Shown in pieces: positions 42,639 through 51,152 of a stretch of DNA of 64,000 nt (its first letter is position 1; each line of letters opens with the position of its first letter). Below the pieces are notes generated by a model, which worked only from the letters and a program-made list of their open reading frames with translations, was not told the origin of the DNA and searched no databases. Source of the stretch: JAQVHD01 sp035369485 (lineage in GTDB: Bacteria; Patescibacteriota; Minisyncoccia; UBA6257; JAAZHW01); contig DAOSMC010000001.1 in assembly GCA_035369485.1 (NCBI GenBank), positions 1 through 64,000 of the forward strand, in the 5' to 3' direction. Both the position numbers and the translations under genes were made by a program.

Positions 42639-42644
42639 TATAAT
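42639..42644 (+). promoter_or_regulatory. -10 element TATAAT for the FtsB-like gene, leaderless spacing
   Basis: Only five bases separate it from the ATG at 42650, so transcription would begin at or just inside the start codon. No clear -35. The 129-base gap before it has no other feature. Confidence 0.6.
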
Positions 42645-42649
42645 AGAAC

Positions 42650-43033
42650 ATGGCTTGGAGATCCAAAATCCTTTTGGTTGTTTTATTTATAGTGGCATCT
42701 TTTACACTAATTTATTTTTATCATCAATTAACACTTGAAAAAAAACTTCAAGCTGACTACGAAGCAATTGTTCAGCGCGTAAATGAACTTCAAAAAGAAA
42801 ATGCTTTATTAGAAGATGAATTGGCAAAAATGGAAAATGAGGAAGAGCTAGAACGATTGGCTCGCGAATTATATGCGTTAAAAAAACCCGGGGAAAAAGC
42901 GATGATTATTCCCCAAGAAGTGATGGAAAAATTAATTGAGGATGATGCGATTCAAAATGTTTCCCCGCAAGCACCTTCCAAAATTTCTCAATGGTTTCAA
43001 GAAATAAAACATTTTTTCGGTAATTTATTCTAA
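42650..43033 (+). CDS. FtsB/DivIC-like septum initiation protein
   Basis: 127 residues: a membrane helix near the N-terminus (about 7-26), then a continuous coiled coil (about 30-75; VNELQKENALLEDELAKM), then EELERLARELYALKKPGEKAMI, which closely follows the FtsB/DivIC pattern where Leu-Ala-Arg-Glu is followed by the KPGE turn. These proteins form a complex with FtsQ and FtsL; an FtsQ-like gene is at 27197. The last 40 residues are less conserved. Confidence 0.85.
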   Translation: MAWRSKILLVVLFIVASFTLIYFYHQLTLEKKLQADYEAIVQRVNELQKENALLEDELAKMENEEELERLARELYALKKPGEKAMIIPQEVMEKLIEDDAIQNVSPQAPSKISQWFQEIKHFFGNLF

Positions 43034-43063
43034 TTAATGATTAATAAATGTTGGCAGTGAAAT

Positions 43064-43134
43064 GCGAGAGTAGCACAGTGGCAGTGCGCTTGCTTCCCAA
43101 GCAAGATACGCGGGTTCGATTCCCGTCTCTCGCT
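43064..43134 (+). tRNA. tRNA-Gly (anticodon CCC)
   Basis: Acceptor stem GCGAGAG/CTCTCGC, T arm CGGGTTCGATTCCCG and anticodon stem CTTGC/GCAAG with loop TTCCCAA give anticodon CCC. The 3' CCA is not encoded (TCCT follows the stem). Confidence 0.95.
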
Positions 43135-43169
43135 CCTCAGCTGAGAGAAATGTTCTGCTGAAATTCTTT

Positions 43170-43242
43170 GCCGATGTAGCTCAATTGGCAGAGCAGTCCC
43201 TTCGTAAGGGAAAGGTTGTCGGTTCGACTCCGACCATCGGCT
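43170..43242 (+). tRNA. tRNA-Thr (anticodon CGT)
   Basis: Acceptor stem GCCGATG/CATCGGC, D arm AGCTCAATTGGCAGAGC, anticodon loop TTCGTAA giving CGT, T arm GTCGGTTCGACTCCGAC. The top pair of the anticodon stem is a G-A mismatch. CCA is not encoded. It lies 32 bases before prfB. Confidence 0.95.
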
Positions 43243-43273
43243 CTTTAAACAAATTCACTAAACTAAAAATTTT

Positions 43274-44410
43274 ATGAATGATTTAAAATCGAAAATTCAA
43301 GAAATTCGCAATAATATTAAAAAATTGGAAAAAGAGATTGATTTAGAAAAAAAGAAATTAGAGCTGGAAGAATTGAATAAAAAAATGAGCCGGCCAGATT
43401 TTTGGAAAGTACCGGAAGAAACAGTTGATATTTTAAAGAGAGTCAAAGAATTAAAAGGTGAGATTAATTTTTGGATGGAACTAGAGAAAAAATTAGATGA
43501 AGTCGAAGATTTATCTGAATCAATTGATTCAGATAAATCTTCGGCCGACCTTGAAAATCAACTGATAAATTTAGAAAAGCAAATTGAAGATAAAAAACTT
43601 GAAATTTTTCTTTCCGACCCTTATGACAAAAATGAGGCCATTATGATTTTAACAGCTGGCCAAGGCGGACGCGATGCGGAAGATTTTTGTCGAATGCTTT
43701 TTAGGATGTATAGTAATTATTTTGCAAAGAAAAAATGGCCTTATCAAATATTATATCAGCATTTTTCAGAAGAGCCGGGTGGTTCTAAGGATGCGGGAGG
43801 AGAAATGGGTTTGAAGAATATTTCCTTAGAAATCAACACGCCTTATGCTTATGGTTTTTTGAAAAATGAGTCAGGCGTTCATCGATTAGTTAGAATTTCT
43901 CCTTTTGATGCAAAAAAACAGCGTCACACTTCTTTTGTTTTAGTGGAAGTTTTGCCGCAAATAGAAGAAATTGATTTAAAAGACATTGAATTAAGAGATG
44001 AAGATTTAAAAATAGAATTTATGCGTTCATCAGGTCCAGGTGGTCAGAATGTTAATAAAAGAGAAACGGCTGTGAGAATAGTGCATTTGCCTACAGGATT
44101 AATGGCCGTTTGTCAATCAGAGCGTTCACAGCAGCAAAATAGAGAAAAAGCGCTTCATCTTCTAAAATTGAAAATTTTTAACGCTTTACAGCAACAAAAA
44201 GAAACAGAACGAAAGAATTTACGAAAACGCATAGAGCCATCCTGGGGAAATCAAATTCGCAATTATGTTTTGCAGCCTTATAAATTAGTGAAGGATTTAC
44301 GAACTAATGTTGAAACTTCTAATATAGACGCTGTTCTTGATGGCGAAATAGATAATTTTATAAAAGCAGAAATGTTATTAAATTTAAACCCTTCTTCTAA
44401 GAGAAAATAG
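43274..44410 (+). CDS. prfB: Peptide chain release factor 2
   Basis: 378 residues. Releases peptides at UGA and UAA. The codon-reading tripeptide is SPF (RISPFDAKK), which marks RF2, and the catalytic GGQ lies in SSGPGGQNVNKRETAVR. The N-terminal helical domain is complete and in one frame, so the programmed +1 frameshift seen in many prfB genes is absent. Its presence means UGA is read as stop, which agrees with TGA stop codons of genes in this window. It follows two tRNA genes. Confidence 0.96.
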   Translation: MNDLKSKIQEIRNNIKKLEKEIDLEKKKLELEELNKKMSRPDFWKVPEETVDILKRVKELKGEINFWMELEKKLDEVEDLSESIDSDKSSADLENQLINLEKQIEDKKLEIFLSDPYDKNEAIMILTAGQGGRDAEDFCRMLFRMYSNYFAKKKWPYQILYQHFSEEPGGSKDAGGEMGLKNISLEINTPYAYGFLKNESGVHRLVRISPFDAKKQRHTSFVLVEVLPQIEEIDLKDIELRDEDLKIEFMRSSGPGGQNVNKRETAVRIVHLPTGLMAVCQSERSQQQNREKALHLLKLKIFNALQQQKETERKNLRKRIEPSWGNQIRNYVLQPYKLVKDLRTNVETSNIDAVLDGEIDNFIKAEMLLNLNPSSKRK

Positions 44411-44502
44411 AAAATTTTAGATTTCTCTGTTTACGGATGGACGACTGAGTAAGCAAAGTTTAGATTTGCGCGTTTAATTTTAAATATTTATTGTTTTTTG
44501 AT

Positions 44503-44531
44503 TTGCAAAAATATTCTTGAAGTGCTAAAAT
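44503..44531 (+). promoter_or_regulatory. Promoter for ftsEX (TTGCAA-N17-TAAAAT with TGC extension)
   Basis: The -35 is at 44503-44508 and the -10 at 44526-44531, which carries a TGC extension. The ftsE ATG comes ten bases after the -10. Confidence 0.55.
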
Positions 44532-44541
44532 AAATATTAAT

Positions 44542-45234
44542 ATGAATGAAGAGTTGGTTTATTTTCAAAATGTGACAAAAGTGTATAATAGTCATACAGT
44601 AGCCCTTGATAATATCAATATCAAGATAATGCGAGAAGAGTTTGTGGCTATTGTGGGAAAATCGGGCGCTGGAAAATCGACGCTTCTCAAATTGTTAATT
44701 GGCGAAGAGAAGCCTACAAAAGGAAGAATATTTTTTGAAAAACAAGATGTTTCTCGTTTATCATATAAAGAATTACCTCAGTTGCGCAGGCAGATAGGTA
44801 TGATTTTTCAGGACTTTAAGCTTTTACCAGATAAAACTGCTTTTGAAAATGTAGCTTTTGCGTTGGAAGTAGCTGGTTATCGTCCTAAAGAAATTAAAGA
44901 AACCGTTCCTCAGATGCTCGAACTCGTAGGATTAAAGAATAAAATTTTTAATTTTCCTCATGAATTATCGGGTGGAGAAAAACAGCGAGTAGCTATTGCT
45001 CGTGCGCTTATCAACAAACCTGACCTTTTAATTGCCGACGAGCCAACAGGCAATTTAGATCCTATTAATACTGCCGAAATTATTAAACTTTTACTTAAAA
45101 TTAATGAATTAAAAACAACGGTTATTTTGGCAACGCATAATAAAAATGTAGTGGATATGCTGAATACGCGAGTGATTTCTTTAGATAATGGTCGAGTTAT
45201 TCGTGATGAGGAAGAAGGTCAATTTATTATTTAA
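44542..45234 (+). CDS. ftsE: Cell-division ATP-binding protein FtsE
   Basis: 230 residues, ABC-type ATPase. Walker A GKSGAGKSTLLK (about 38-49), the Q-loop in MIFQDFKLLPDKTAFENV, the signature LSGGEKQRVAIARAL, Walker B LLIADEPTGNLD and the His switch ATHNK are intact. Together with FtsX it activates septal peptidoglycan hydrolases. The ftsX gene starts six bases after it. Confidence 0.96.
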   Translation: MNEELVYFQNVTKVYNSHTVALDNINIKIMREEFVAIVGKSGAGKSTLLKLLIGEEKPTKGRIFFEKQDVSRLSYKELPQLRRQIGMIFQDFKLLPDKTAFENVAFALEVAGYRPKEIKETVPQMLELVGLKNKIFNFPHELSGGEKQRVAIARALINKPDLLIADEPTGNLDPINTAEIIKLLLKINELKTTVILATHNKNVVDMLNTRVISLDNGRVIRDEEEGQFII

Positions 45235-45240
45235 AGATCT

Positions 45241-46149
45241 ATGTTTGTATTTTTAGCGAGGATTATCAAGTATGGTTTTCAAAGTTTTTGGCGCAATGGT
45301 TTATTGTCTAGTGCGACAGTAGCCATTATGACCTTAACGCTTCTTTTGTGTTCTGGATTAATCATTTTTGGCAATGCCGGAAATGTTGTTTTGCAAAGTC
45401 TAGAAAGTAAAATTGACGTTAGCGTTTATTTTAAAACTAATGTTGGTGAAAATCAGATTTTAGCCATTAAAAAAAATATTGAACAATTAGATGAGGTGGC
45501 TAGTGTCGAATACATATCTCAAGAAGATGCTCTTGCGACTTTTAAAGAAAGACATAAAGACGATCCCGTTATCATTCAATCTTTAGAAGAGCTCGGTTAT
45601 AATCCTTTATCTGCCTCTTTAAACATTAGAGCTAAAAATCCACGCAATTACGAGGGTATTGCAAATTACTTGGAAAAAGAAATTCCTTCTGAATTTATTG
45701 ATAAAATTAATTATAGTCAGAATCAGATTATTATTGATCGTTTAAACAAAATTATAAGCGCTTTTCAAACAGGTGGATTGATTGCAGTTGGCGTTTTGGC
45801 TTTGGTTGCTTTTTTGATCACTTTTAATACAATTCGTTTGGCTATTTATTCTAACAGAGAATCCATAGGTATTATGCGATTAGTAGGTGCTTCGGGTTCG
45901 CTAATCCGAGGGCCTTATGTAGTAGAAGCTTTCATTATTGCGTTAGCTTCTACAATATTATCTTCGATTTTACTTATTCCTATTTTGTATTCTATTGCGC
46001 CTTACTTTAATAATTTTATTCCTGAATTTAATATTATTGAATATTTCTGGAGTCATTTCTTTTATCTTTTTGGTATTCAATTTCTTGTTGGCTTGGCTTT
46101 GGCTATTCTTTCTAGTGTTATTGCTATTAGAAAATATCTGAAAGTATAG
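45241..46149 (+). CDS. ftsX: Cell-division membrane protein FtsX
   Basis: 302 residues. Four membrane helices: one near 20-45, then an outer domain of about 130 residues (VSVYFKTNVGENQILAIKK, VEYISQEDALATFKER), then three helices in the C-terminal half with IYSNRESIGIMRLVGAS between the second and third. This is the FtsX plan of the type VII ABC family. The outer domain recruits a wall hydrolase, not visible here. Confidence 0.95.
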   Translation: MFVFLARIIKYGFQSFWRNGLLSSATVAIMTLTLLLCSGLIIFGNAGNVVLQSLESKIDVSVYFKTNVGENQILAIKKNIEQLDEVASVEYISQEDALATFKERHKDDPVIIQSLEELGYNPLSASLNIRAKNPRNYEGIANYLEKEIPSEFIDKINYSQNQIIIDRLNKIISAFQTGGLIAVGVLALVAFLITFNTIRLAIYSNRESIGIMRLVGASGSLIRGPYVVEAFIIALASTILSSILLIPILYSIAPYFNNFIPEFNIIEYFWSHFFYLFGIQFLVGLALAILSSVIAIRKYLKV

Positions 46150-46306
46150 AGCAATATCAGAAGTTGAATATTTCTAATTGAGAGGATAAGAGATTAAAAT
46201 AAAAATATAAAATATGCCATTGTTATTAGAAATAGTCTAATGGAAAACACAAGACTTTTTTAAATCTTGTCCGCTCTTTTAAACTTCAACTTTAAATTTT
46301 GATTTT

Positions 46307-46377
46307 TGCGGGGTCGTCTAATGGTAGGACACGGCGCTCTGGACGCCGGTATCTTGGTTCGAATCCAAGCCCCGCAG
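46307..46377 (+). tRNA. tRNA-Gln (anticodon CTG)
   Basis: Acceptor stem TGCGGGG/CCCCGCA with the U1-A72 pair typical of tRNA-Gln; anticodon stem CGGCG/CGCCG with loop CTCTGGA gives CTG; T arm CTTGGTTCGAATCCAAG. CCA is not encoded. The 157-base gap before it holds two weak hairpins (near 46214-46241 and 46247-46270) and no gene. Confidence 0.95.
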
Positions 46378-46505
46378 CTTTGGAAAGAACGTGAAGAAAA
46401 TCGGAGAATTACTTAGTTTGGCCGAAAAGAAAAAATTGATGTATATACTCAAAATTTTAGCGATAAAATCTTACACTTTTTGTTTGCGCTGAGGAATTTT
46501 ATTTT

Positions 46506-46511
46506 TATAAT
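46506..46511 (+). promoter_or_regulatory. -10 element TATAAT for the half-MFS gene
   Basis: A perfect -10 nine bases before the ATG at 46521, giving a leader of at most two or three nucleotides. The possible -35 (TTTGCG at a 17-base spacing) is weak. Confidence 0.5.
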
Positions 46512-46520
46512 AATATTTAG

Positions 46521-47102
46521 ATGAGTAAGACGGTTAAAATTTTAATTTTATCGGACTTTATTATTATTTCAGCCTTCGGTTTTTTAAATCCTATTTTTGC
46601 GCTTTTTCTTACTGATAAAATTGCTGGCGGAACAATTGAGACTGTTGGTTATGCAACAGCTTTTTATTGGGTAGCAGCTGTGCTGGTGCGTTTACCATTG
46701 GCTCGACGTGTAGATAGTACTAAATCCGAAAAGGACGATTTCTATTTTATGATTCTTGGTTCTATCCTAATTTCATTAGTTCCATTTTTGTATATATTTA
46801 GTACTCAAATCTGGCATATTTATCTTATTCAGGCTCTTTATGGATTAGGGTATTCTTTGCGATTACCCGGTTGGTATGCAATGTTTAGTCGACATATGCG
46901 AAAAGGAAGAGAGGGATACGAATGGAGTGTTAATAGTATGGTAGCGGGACTGGGTTCAGCAATTACCGCAGCGCTGGGTGGTGTATTGGTGGGACGACTG
47001 GGATTTGATGTGCTTTTTCTTTTTATTGGACTGCTGAGCGTTTTTGGTTCTATTGTTTTGGTTTTTTTGTATTACATATTAGAGCCAAATCACCATGTTT
47101 AA
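46521..47102 (+). CDS. Half-length MFS-type membrane protein
   Basis: 193 residues and about six membrane helices, half of a normal 12-helix MFS transporter. The first helix SDFIIISAFGFLNPIFALFL, the loop LPLARRVDSTKSEKDD (compare the MFS loop 2-3 motif GxxxDRxGRR, which is degenerate here) and helices 4-5 with IYLIQALYGLGYSLRLPGW suggest the MFS N-terminal half. It ends cleanly with EPNHHV and no remnant of a C-terminal half follows, so it is not a simple frameshift. It may work as a dimer. Substrate unknown. Confidence 0.65.
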   Translation: MSKTVKILILSDFIIISAFGFLNPIFALFLTDKIAGGTIETVGYATAFYWVAAVLVRLPLARRVDSTKSEKDDFYFMILGSILISLVPFLYIFSTQIWHIYLIQALYGLGYSLRLPGWYAMFSRHMRKGREGYEWSVNSMVAGLGSAITAALGGVLVGRLGFDVLFLFIGLLSVFGSIVLVFLYYILEPNHHV

Positions 47103-47276
47103 TTTAAATTAAGGTTATCAATAGAAAATGCATGTTTAGATTGAGGCGAAAAGTAGTTGAATTTAAAACATATTCATTTTCATTGTTTTTATTCTATTCG
47201 GAGAATTAAATTCGCGGACTTTAGAAGGAAATAGGGAATTAATAAAAAATTAGCCATTTTTTATTTGCTTTAGTTT

Positions 47277-47305
47277 TTGGAATTACAGATTAATTATAGT
47301 ATAAT
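47277..47305 (+). promoter_or_regulatory. Promoter for the aldolase gene (TTGGAA-N17-TATAAT)
   Basis: The -35 is at 47277-47282 and the -10 at 47300-47305. The ATG is 28 bases after the -10. The gap from 47103 to here shows no gene. Confidence 0.6.
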
Positions 47306-47332
47306 TTATTTAGTCGATAAAAAATATTGAGT

Positions 47333-48091
47333 ATGAAGGATTTTTTACAAAAAATTACTATAGATGGTAGGGCGATGTATTTGGCTTATGATCATGGTTT
47401 TGAGCATGGACCAATAGACCTTCCCAACCAATCAATAAACCCAGATTATATTTTAAATATTGCTGTTGAGGGTGGTTATAATGCGATTATTCTTCAAAGG
47501 GGGTTAGCTGAAAAATATTATACCGGTACTAAATATCAAAAACAGATTCCTTTAATTTTAAAAATTAATGGGAAAGCTAATATCTGGCAAGGCGGTGACG
47601 TTTATTCTTATCAAAATTGTTCTGTTAAATATGCAAAAACGTTAGGAGCGAGCGCAGTGGGTTATACTATTTATTTGGGTTCTGCTCACGATGGAAAAAT
47701 GTTTTCTGATTTTGGAAAGATAGTTGAAGAGGCGCATCAACTAAACATGGCAGCAATTGCTTGGGTTTATCCTCGCGGCGAATTTGTTAAAGATGAAGTT
47801 TCAAAAGAAATTACGGCTTATGCTGCCCGAATAGGTTTAGAGTTAGGAGCGGATATGGTGAAAATAAAATATTCTGGTTCCAAAGAAAATTTTGCATATG
47901 CAGTGAAGGCGGCTGGCAAAACAAAAGTAGTTTTATCTGGCGGTCCTAAAGTGAATGATGAGGAATTTTTACAAATAACAAAAGACGTGATGGCAGCAGG
48001 TGCTAGCGGTGTAGCGGTTGGAAGAAATGTGTGGCAGCATAGTGAACCTCTAAAAATAACGAAGAAAATAAAAGAGATAATTTTTAGTTAG
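47333..48091 (+). CDS. fba: Class I fructose-bisphosphate aldolase, archaeal/DhnA type
   Basis: 252 residues from the ATG at 47333; a TTG six bases earlier is possible. Cleaves fructose-1,6-bisphosphate by a Schiff-base mechanism. The Lys of VKIKYSG (Lys177) falls at the family position of the Schiff-base residue. AYDHGFEHGPIDLP near 18-31 holds the substrate-binding Asp, and VVLSGGPKVNDEEF with GVAVGRNVWQ forms the phosphate site. No other glycolytic gene is nearby. Confidence 0.93.
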   Translation: MKDFLQKITIDGRAMYLAYDHGFEHGPIDLPNQSINPDYILNIAVEGGYNAIILQRGLAEKYYTGTKYQKQIPLILKINGKANIWQGGDVYSYQNCSVKYAKTLGASAVGYTIYLGSAHDGKMFSDFGKIVEEAHQLNMAAIAWVYPRGEFVKDEVSKEITAYAARIGLELGADMVKIKYSGSKENFAYAVKAAGKTKVVLSGGPKVNDEEFLQITKDVMAAGASGVAVGRNVWQHSEPLKITKKIKEIIFS

Positions 48092-48121
48092 TTAATCCAC
48101 ATTTTAAGTTAGCAAGACCAC

Positions 48122-48149
48122 TTGACTTTATTTAAAATTGGAATAAAAT
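48122..48149 (+). promoter_or_regulatory. Promoter for tuf (TTGACT-N16-TAAAAT)
   Basis: The -35 is at 48122-48127 and the -10 at 48144-48149, followed by about 76 bases before the tuf ATG. This is one of the longer leaders in the window and may carry regulation. Confidence 0.6.
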
Positions 48150-48225
48150 TTCTATAAATTGAGAAATAAAAAGGCTTTGTCATATTTTTATTACTCAATA
48201 GTCGATTAAAATAATTTTTAAAAAA

Positions 48226-49425
48226 ATGGCAGAAAAAAAGAAATTTGAACGAAAAAAGCCACACGTTAATGTAGGAACCATTGGTCATATTGACCATGGA
48301 AAAACCACTTTAACGGCGGCTATTTTACACGTTTTAAGTTTTAAGGGTTTGGTTGAAAAAGTCGAAGGCGTTGATCAGATTGATAATGCTCCGGAAGAAA
48401 AAGCACGAGGCATTACAATTGCTTTGCATCACTCAGAATACGAGTCAGAAAAAAGACATTATGCACATATTGATGCGCCAGGGCATGCTGATTATATCAA
48501 AAACATGATTACAGGTGCAGCTCAGATGGATGGTGCAATTTTGGTGGTTTCAGCCGCTGATGGTCCAATGCCTCAAACGCGAGAGCATATTCTTTTAGCG
48601 CGACAAGTTGGCGTACCGGCTATTATAGTTTTTCTTAACAAGATTGATCAAGTAAGCGACCCGGAATTAATTGATTTGGTTGAAAACGAAGTTCGAGAAC
48701 TTTTAACAAAATATCAATTTCCAGGTAATGAAGTTCCGGTTATTCGTGGATCAGCGTTGGCAGCACTTAATGCCAAATCATTGGATGATCCAGCCTGTAA
48801 GCCCATTTTAGATTTAATTGAGGCAATGGATAATTATATTCCACAACCAGTTCGAGAAATTGATAAACCATTCTTAATGCCTATTGAGGATATATTTTCT
48901 ATTGAGGGGCGTGGAACAGTTGTAACAGGAAGAGTTGAAAGAGGTATTTTGAAAACAAATGAAGAGGTTGAAGTGGTTGGTTTAAGGCCGACAATTAAAA
49001 CGGTAGTTACCGGTATTGAAATGTTTAATAAAACATTAGACGAAGCTCAAGCGGGTGATAATGTAGGAATTTTATTGCGTGGTTTGAAAAAAGAAGATGT
49101 AGAAAGGGGACAAGTAATTGCTAAACCAGGAACAGTGACGCCGCATACAGAATTTGAAGCAGAAGCTTATATTCTCACCAAAGAAGAAGGAGGTCGGCAT
49201 ACCCCATTTTTTACCGGTTATAAACCTCAATTTTATATTCGGACTACTGATGTAACAGGCGAGGTTACTTTACCTCAAGGAATTGAAATGGTAATGCCGG
49301 GCGATAATGCTCATTTGATTGTAAAATTAATTGCACCGGTGGCATTGGAAGAACAACAGCGTTTTGCTATTCGCGAGGGTGGCAGAACTGTAGGCGCGGG
49401 CGTTGTTTCAAAAATTATTAAATAA
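48226..49425 (+). CDS. tuf: Elongation factor Tu
   Basis: 399 residues. Delivers aminoacyl-tRNA to the ribosome. G1 [11 protein letters not shown]3 [22 protein letters not shown] (the common DCPGH has Ala for Cys), G4 NKID and the C-terminal [13 protein letters not shown] are intact. One base difference in the G3 Cys is frequent in divergent lineages. It begins the tuf-rpsJ segment ahead of the ribosomal operon; fusA and rpsL/rpsG are not in the window, although they are the usual upstream neighbours. Confidence 0.98.
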   Translation: MAEKKKFERKKPHVNVGTIGHIDHGKTTLTAAILHVLSFKGLVEKVEGVDQIDNAPEEKARGITIALHHSEYESEKRHYAHIDAPGHADYIKNMITGAAQMDGAILVVSAADGPMPQTREHILLARQVGVPAIIVFLNKIDQVSDPELIDLVENEVRELLTKYQFPGNEVPVIRGSALAALNAKSLDDPACKPILDLIEAMDNYIPQPVREIDKPFLMPIEDIFSIEGRGTVVTGRVERGILKTNEEVEVVGLRPTIKTVVTGIEMFNKTLDEAQAGDNVGILLRGLKKEDVERGQVIAKPGTVTPHTEFEAEAYILTKEEGGRHTPFFTGYKPQFYIRTTDVTGEVTLPQGIEMVMPGDNAHLIVKLIAPVALEEQQRFAIREGGRTVGAGVVSKIIK

Positions 49426-49445
49426 CTAGCTCTTTTGGAACTGCA

Positions 49446-49769
49446 ATGTCTAAATCAAATGAAAACCAACAGAAAATAAGAATTAAGTTAAAAGCTTATG
49501 ATCATAAGGTGCTAGATAATTCTTGTAAACAAATTTTTGAAACAGCTAATCGTTACGTGAAAGATATTATTGGGCCTATTCCCTTGCCGACAGAAATCAA
49601 ACGCTATACTGTTAATCGTTCGACGTTCATTGATAAAAATTCTCGAGAGCAATTTGAAATTCGTATTCATAAAAGATTGATAGATATCCTCAACCCCAAT
49701 CAGAAACTTATTGATGCCTTGATGAATCTTAATTTGCCGGCGGGGGTAGATATTGAAATTAAGATGTAG
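49446..49769 (+). CDS. rpsJ: Ribosomal protein S10 (uS10)
   Basis: 107 residues. [21 protein letters not shown] at the start and [36 protein letters not shown] in the middle (49579-49683) are diagnostic. It is a small-subunit head protein and also part of the NusB antitermination complex. Twenty bases after tuf, with no Shine-Dalgarno site. The rest of the operon resumes only after a strong composite stem-loop. Confidence 0.97.
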   Translation: MSKSNENQQKIRIKLKAYDHKVLDNSCKQIFETANRYVKDIIGPIPLPTEIKRYTVNRSTFIDKNSREQFEIRIHKRLIDILNPNQKLIDALMNLNLPAGVDIEIKM

Positions 49770-49784
49770 GTTTTTGGAGGAAAC

Positions 49785-49852
49785 AAATAAATGCCGGGTA
49801 TGCTCTTTAGAGCCAGCAATGATTCTAAAGAGTTCCTCCCCGGCATTTATTT
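49785..49852 (+). promoter_or_regulatory. Composite stem-loop between rpsJ and rplC
   Basis: An outer perfect 14-base stem (AAATAAATGCCGGG at 49785-49798 with 49839-49852) encloses an inner 9-base stem (CTCTTTAGA at 49803-49811 with 49824-49832), a 12-base loop GCCAGCAATGAT and an asymmetric internal loop (4 and 6 bases). It lies in the S10 operon at a position where gaps are otherwise 1-16 bases. It may be a terminator/attenuator for tuf-rpsJ or a ribosomal-protein-binding leader for L3/L4. Role inferred. Confidence 0.7.
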
Positions 49853-49862
49853 ATCTAAAATA

Positions 49863-49890
49863 TTGATAAAAAATAATTTATTTTTAAAAT
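49863..49890 (+). promoter_or_regulatory. Promoter before rplC (TTGATA-N16-TAAAAT)
   Basis: The -35 is at 49863-49868 and the -10 at 49885-49890. The rplC ATG follows ten bases after, so the transcript would have a leader of about 3-4 nucleotides. It would let rplC onwards be transcribed independently of tuf-rpsJ. Confidence 0.55.
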
Positions 49891-49900
49891 ATCAGACAAT

Positions 49901-50512
49901 ATGACTAAATTTATACTGGCTCAAAAAATAGGAATGACTCAAATTTATCAAGATGATAAAGCAATTCCCGTAACCGCACTGGAAGCCGGACCAGTTGTTG
50001 TTTCTCAAATTAAAAAGCAAGACAGAGATGGTTATTATGCTATTCAAGTAGGATTTGGAAAAAAAAGAAATCTATCAAAAGCAGTGAGAAATCATCTAAA
50101 AGGATTAGGAGATCTGCGCTGGTTGAAAGAATGTAAAATAACAAAAGAAGAGGCAGATGCTTTTAAACGAGGCGATAGAATCGATGTCTCTGTTTTTAAG
50201 GAAGGAGAAAAGGTGAAAATTATTGGCACGAGTAAAGCTAAGGGATTTCAGGGCGTTGTCAAAAGACACGGATTTCATGGTGGCCCCAAAAGTCATGGGC
50301 AAAAAGATCGTTTACGAGCGCCGGGATCCATTGGCGCAACTCACCCTCAACATGTATTAAAAGGGAAAAAAATGGCCGGTCGAATGGGTGGCAATCGGAT
50401 AACTTTGAAAAATGTTAAGATTGTTAAAATTATACCGGAAAAAAATATTATTTGTGTAAAAGGAGCGATTCCTGGAAAAAGAGGCGAATTAGTCCAAATT
50501 TTATCAGAATAA
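49901..50512 (+). CDS. rplC: Ribosomal protein L3 (uL3)
   Basis: 203 residues. ILAQKIGMTQIYQDDKAIPVTALE at the start, the central loop GFQGVVKRHGFHGGPKSHGQ and GRMGGNRITLKNVKIVKI are typical. It nucleates 23S rRNA assembly near the peptidyl-transferase centre. First gene after the composite stem-loop; rplD begins three bases after it. Confidence 0.97.
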   Translation: MTKFILAQKIGMTQIYQDDKAIPVTALEAGPVVVSQIKKQDRDGYYAIQVGFGKKRNLSKAVRNHLKGLGDLRWLKECKITKEEADAFKRGDRIDVSVFKEGEKVKIIGTSKAKGFQGVVKRHGFHGGPKSHGQKDRLRAPGSIGATHPQHVLKGKKMAGRMGGNRITLKNVKIVKIIPEKNIICVKGAIPGKRGELVQILSE

Positions 50513-50515
50513 AGT

Positions 50516-51148
50516 ATGAAGACTGATCTTTATAATCAAAAAGGAGAAGTGATAGGTCAGATTGCATTATCTGATAAAATTTTTGGAGCAAAATGGAATC
50601 CAGTTTTGGTGCATCAGGTTTTAGTTGCTATTAAAAGTAATCAGAGGAAACCCATAGCTCATGCTAAAGATCGAGGAGAGGTGAGTGGTGGCGGAAGAAA
50701 GCCTTGGCGACAAAAAGGAACAGGTCGGGCTCGTCACGGATCAATTCGCTCGCCATTATGGATTGGCGGAGGTGTTACCTTTGGGCCAACGAAAGAAAAG
50801 AATTATCAGAAAAAAATTAATAAAAAAGCCAAACAGCAAGCCTTTATTTCTGCACTGTCTAAAAAAATGACTGATGGAGAAATAAAAGTGGTAGAAACGA
50901 TTCACCTCGAACATTCCAAAACAAAAGAAATGGCAAAAATTTTATCTTCATTTTTAAATACTAAAAAAAGAAATCAGGGTCTTATTGTTTTACCGTCGAG
51001 TGACCCATCAATTATTCGAGCAACGCGTAATTTATCTTTTGCCGCTGCCACAATTGCTGATAACCTTAATTTGCCTGATATTCTTAAATATAAAAACATT
51101 ATTTTTACCAAGGAAGCAATAGAAAAATTAAATGAAAAAATAAAATAA
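50516..51148 (+). CDS. rplD: Ribosomal protein L4 (uL4)
   Basis: 210 residues. The tunnel-lining loop RGEVSGGGRKPWRQKGTGRARHGSIRSPLWIGGGVTFGP (50666-50785) is well conserved. In E. coli L4 also represses its own operon by binding the leader; the stem-loop before rplC is a possible site here. The C-terminal domain is somewhat diverged but complete. Confidence 0.97.
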   Translation: MKTDLYNQKGEVIGQIALSDKIFGAKWNPVLVHQVLVAIKSNQRKPIAHAKDRGEVSGGGRKPWRQKGTGRARHGSIRSPLWIGGGVTFGPTKEKNYQKKINKKAKQQAFISALSKKMTDGEIKVVETIHLEHSKTKEMAKILSSFLNTKKRNQGLIVLPSSDPSIIRATRNLSFAAATIADNLNLPDILKYKNIIFTKEAIEKLNEKIK

Positions 51149-51152
51149 ATTT

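Noticed and set aside
43274..43400. Programmed frameshift in prfB
   Set aside because: The reading frame is continuous from the ATG through the N-terminal domain, with no in-frame UGA.
46521..47102. Frameshifted or truncated pseudogene of a full MFS transporter
   Set aside because: No remnant of a C-terminal half follows in any frame and the end is clean, so a genuine half-size protein is more likely.
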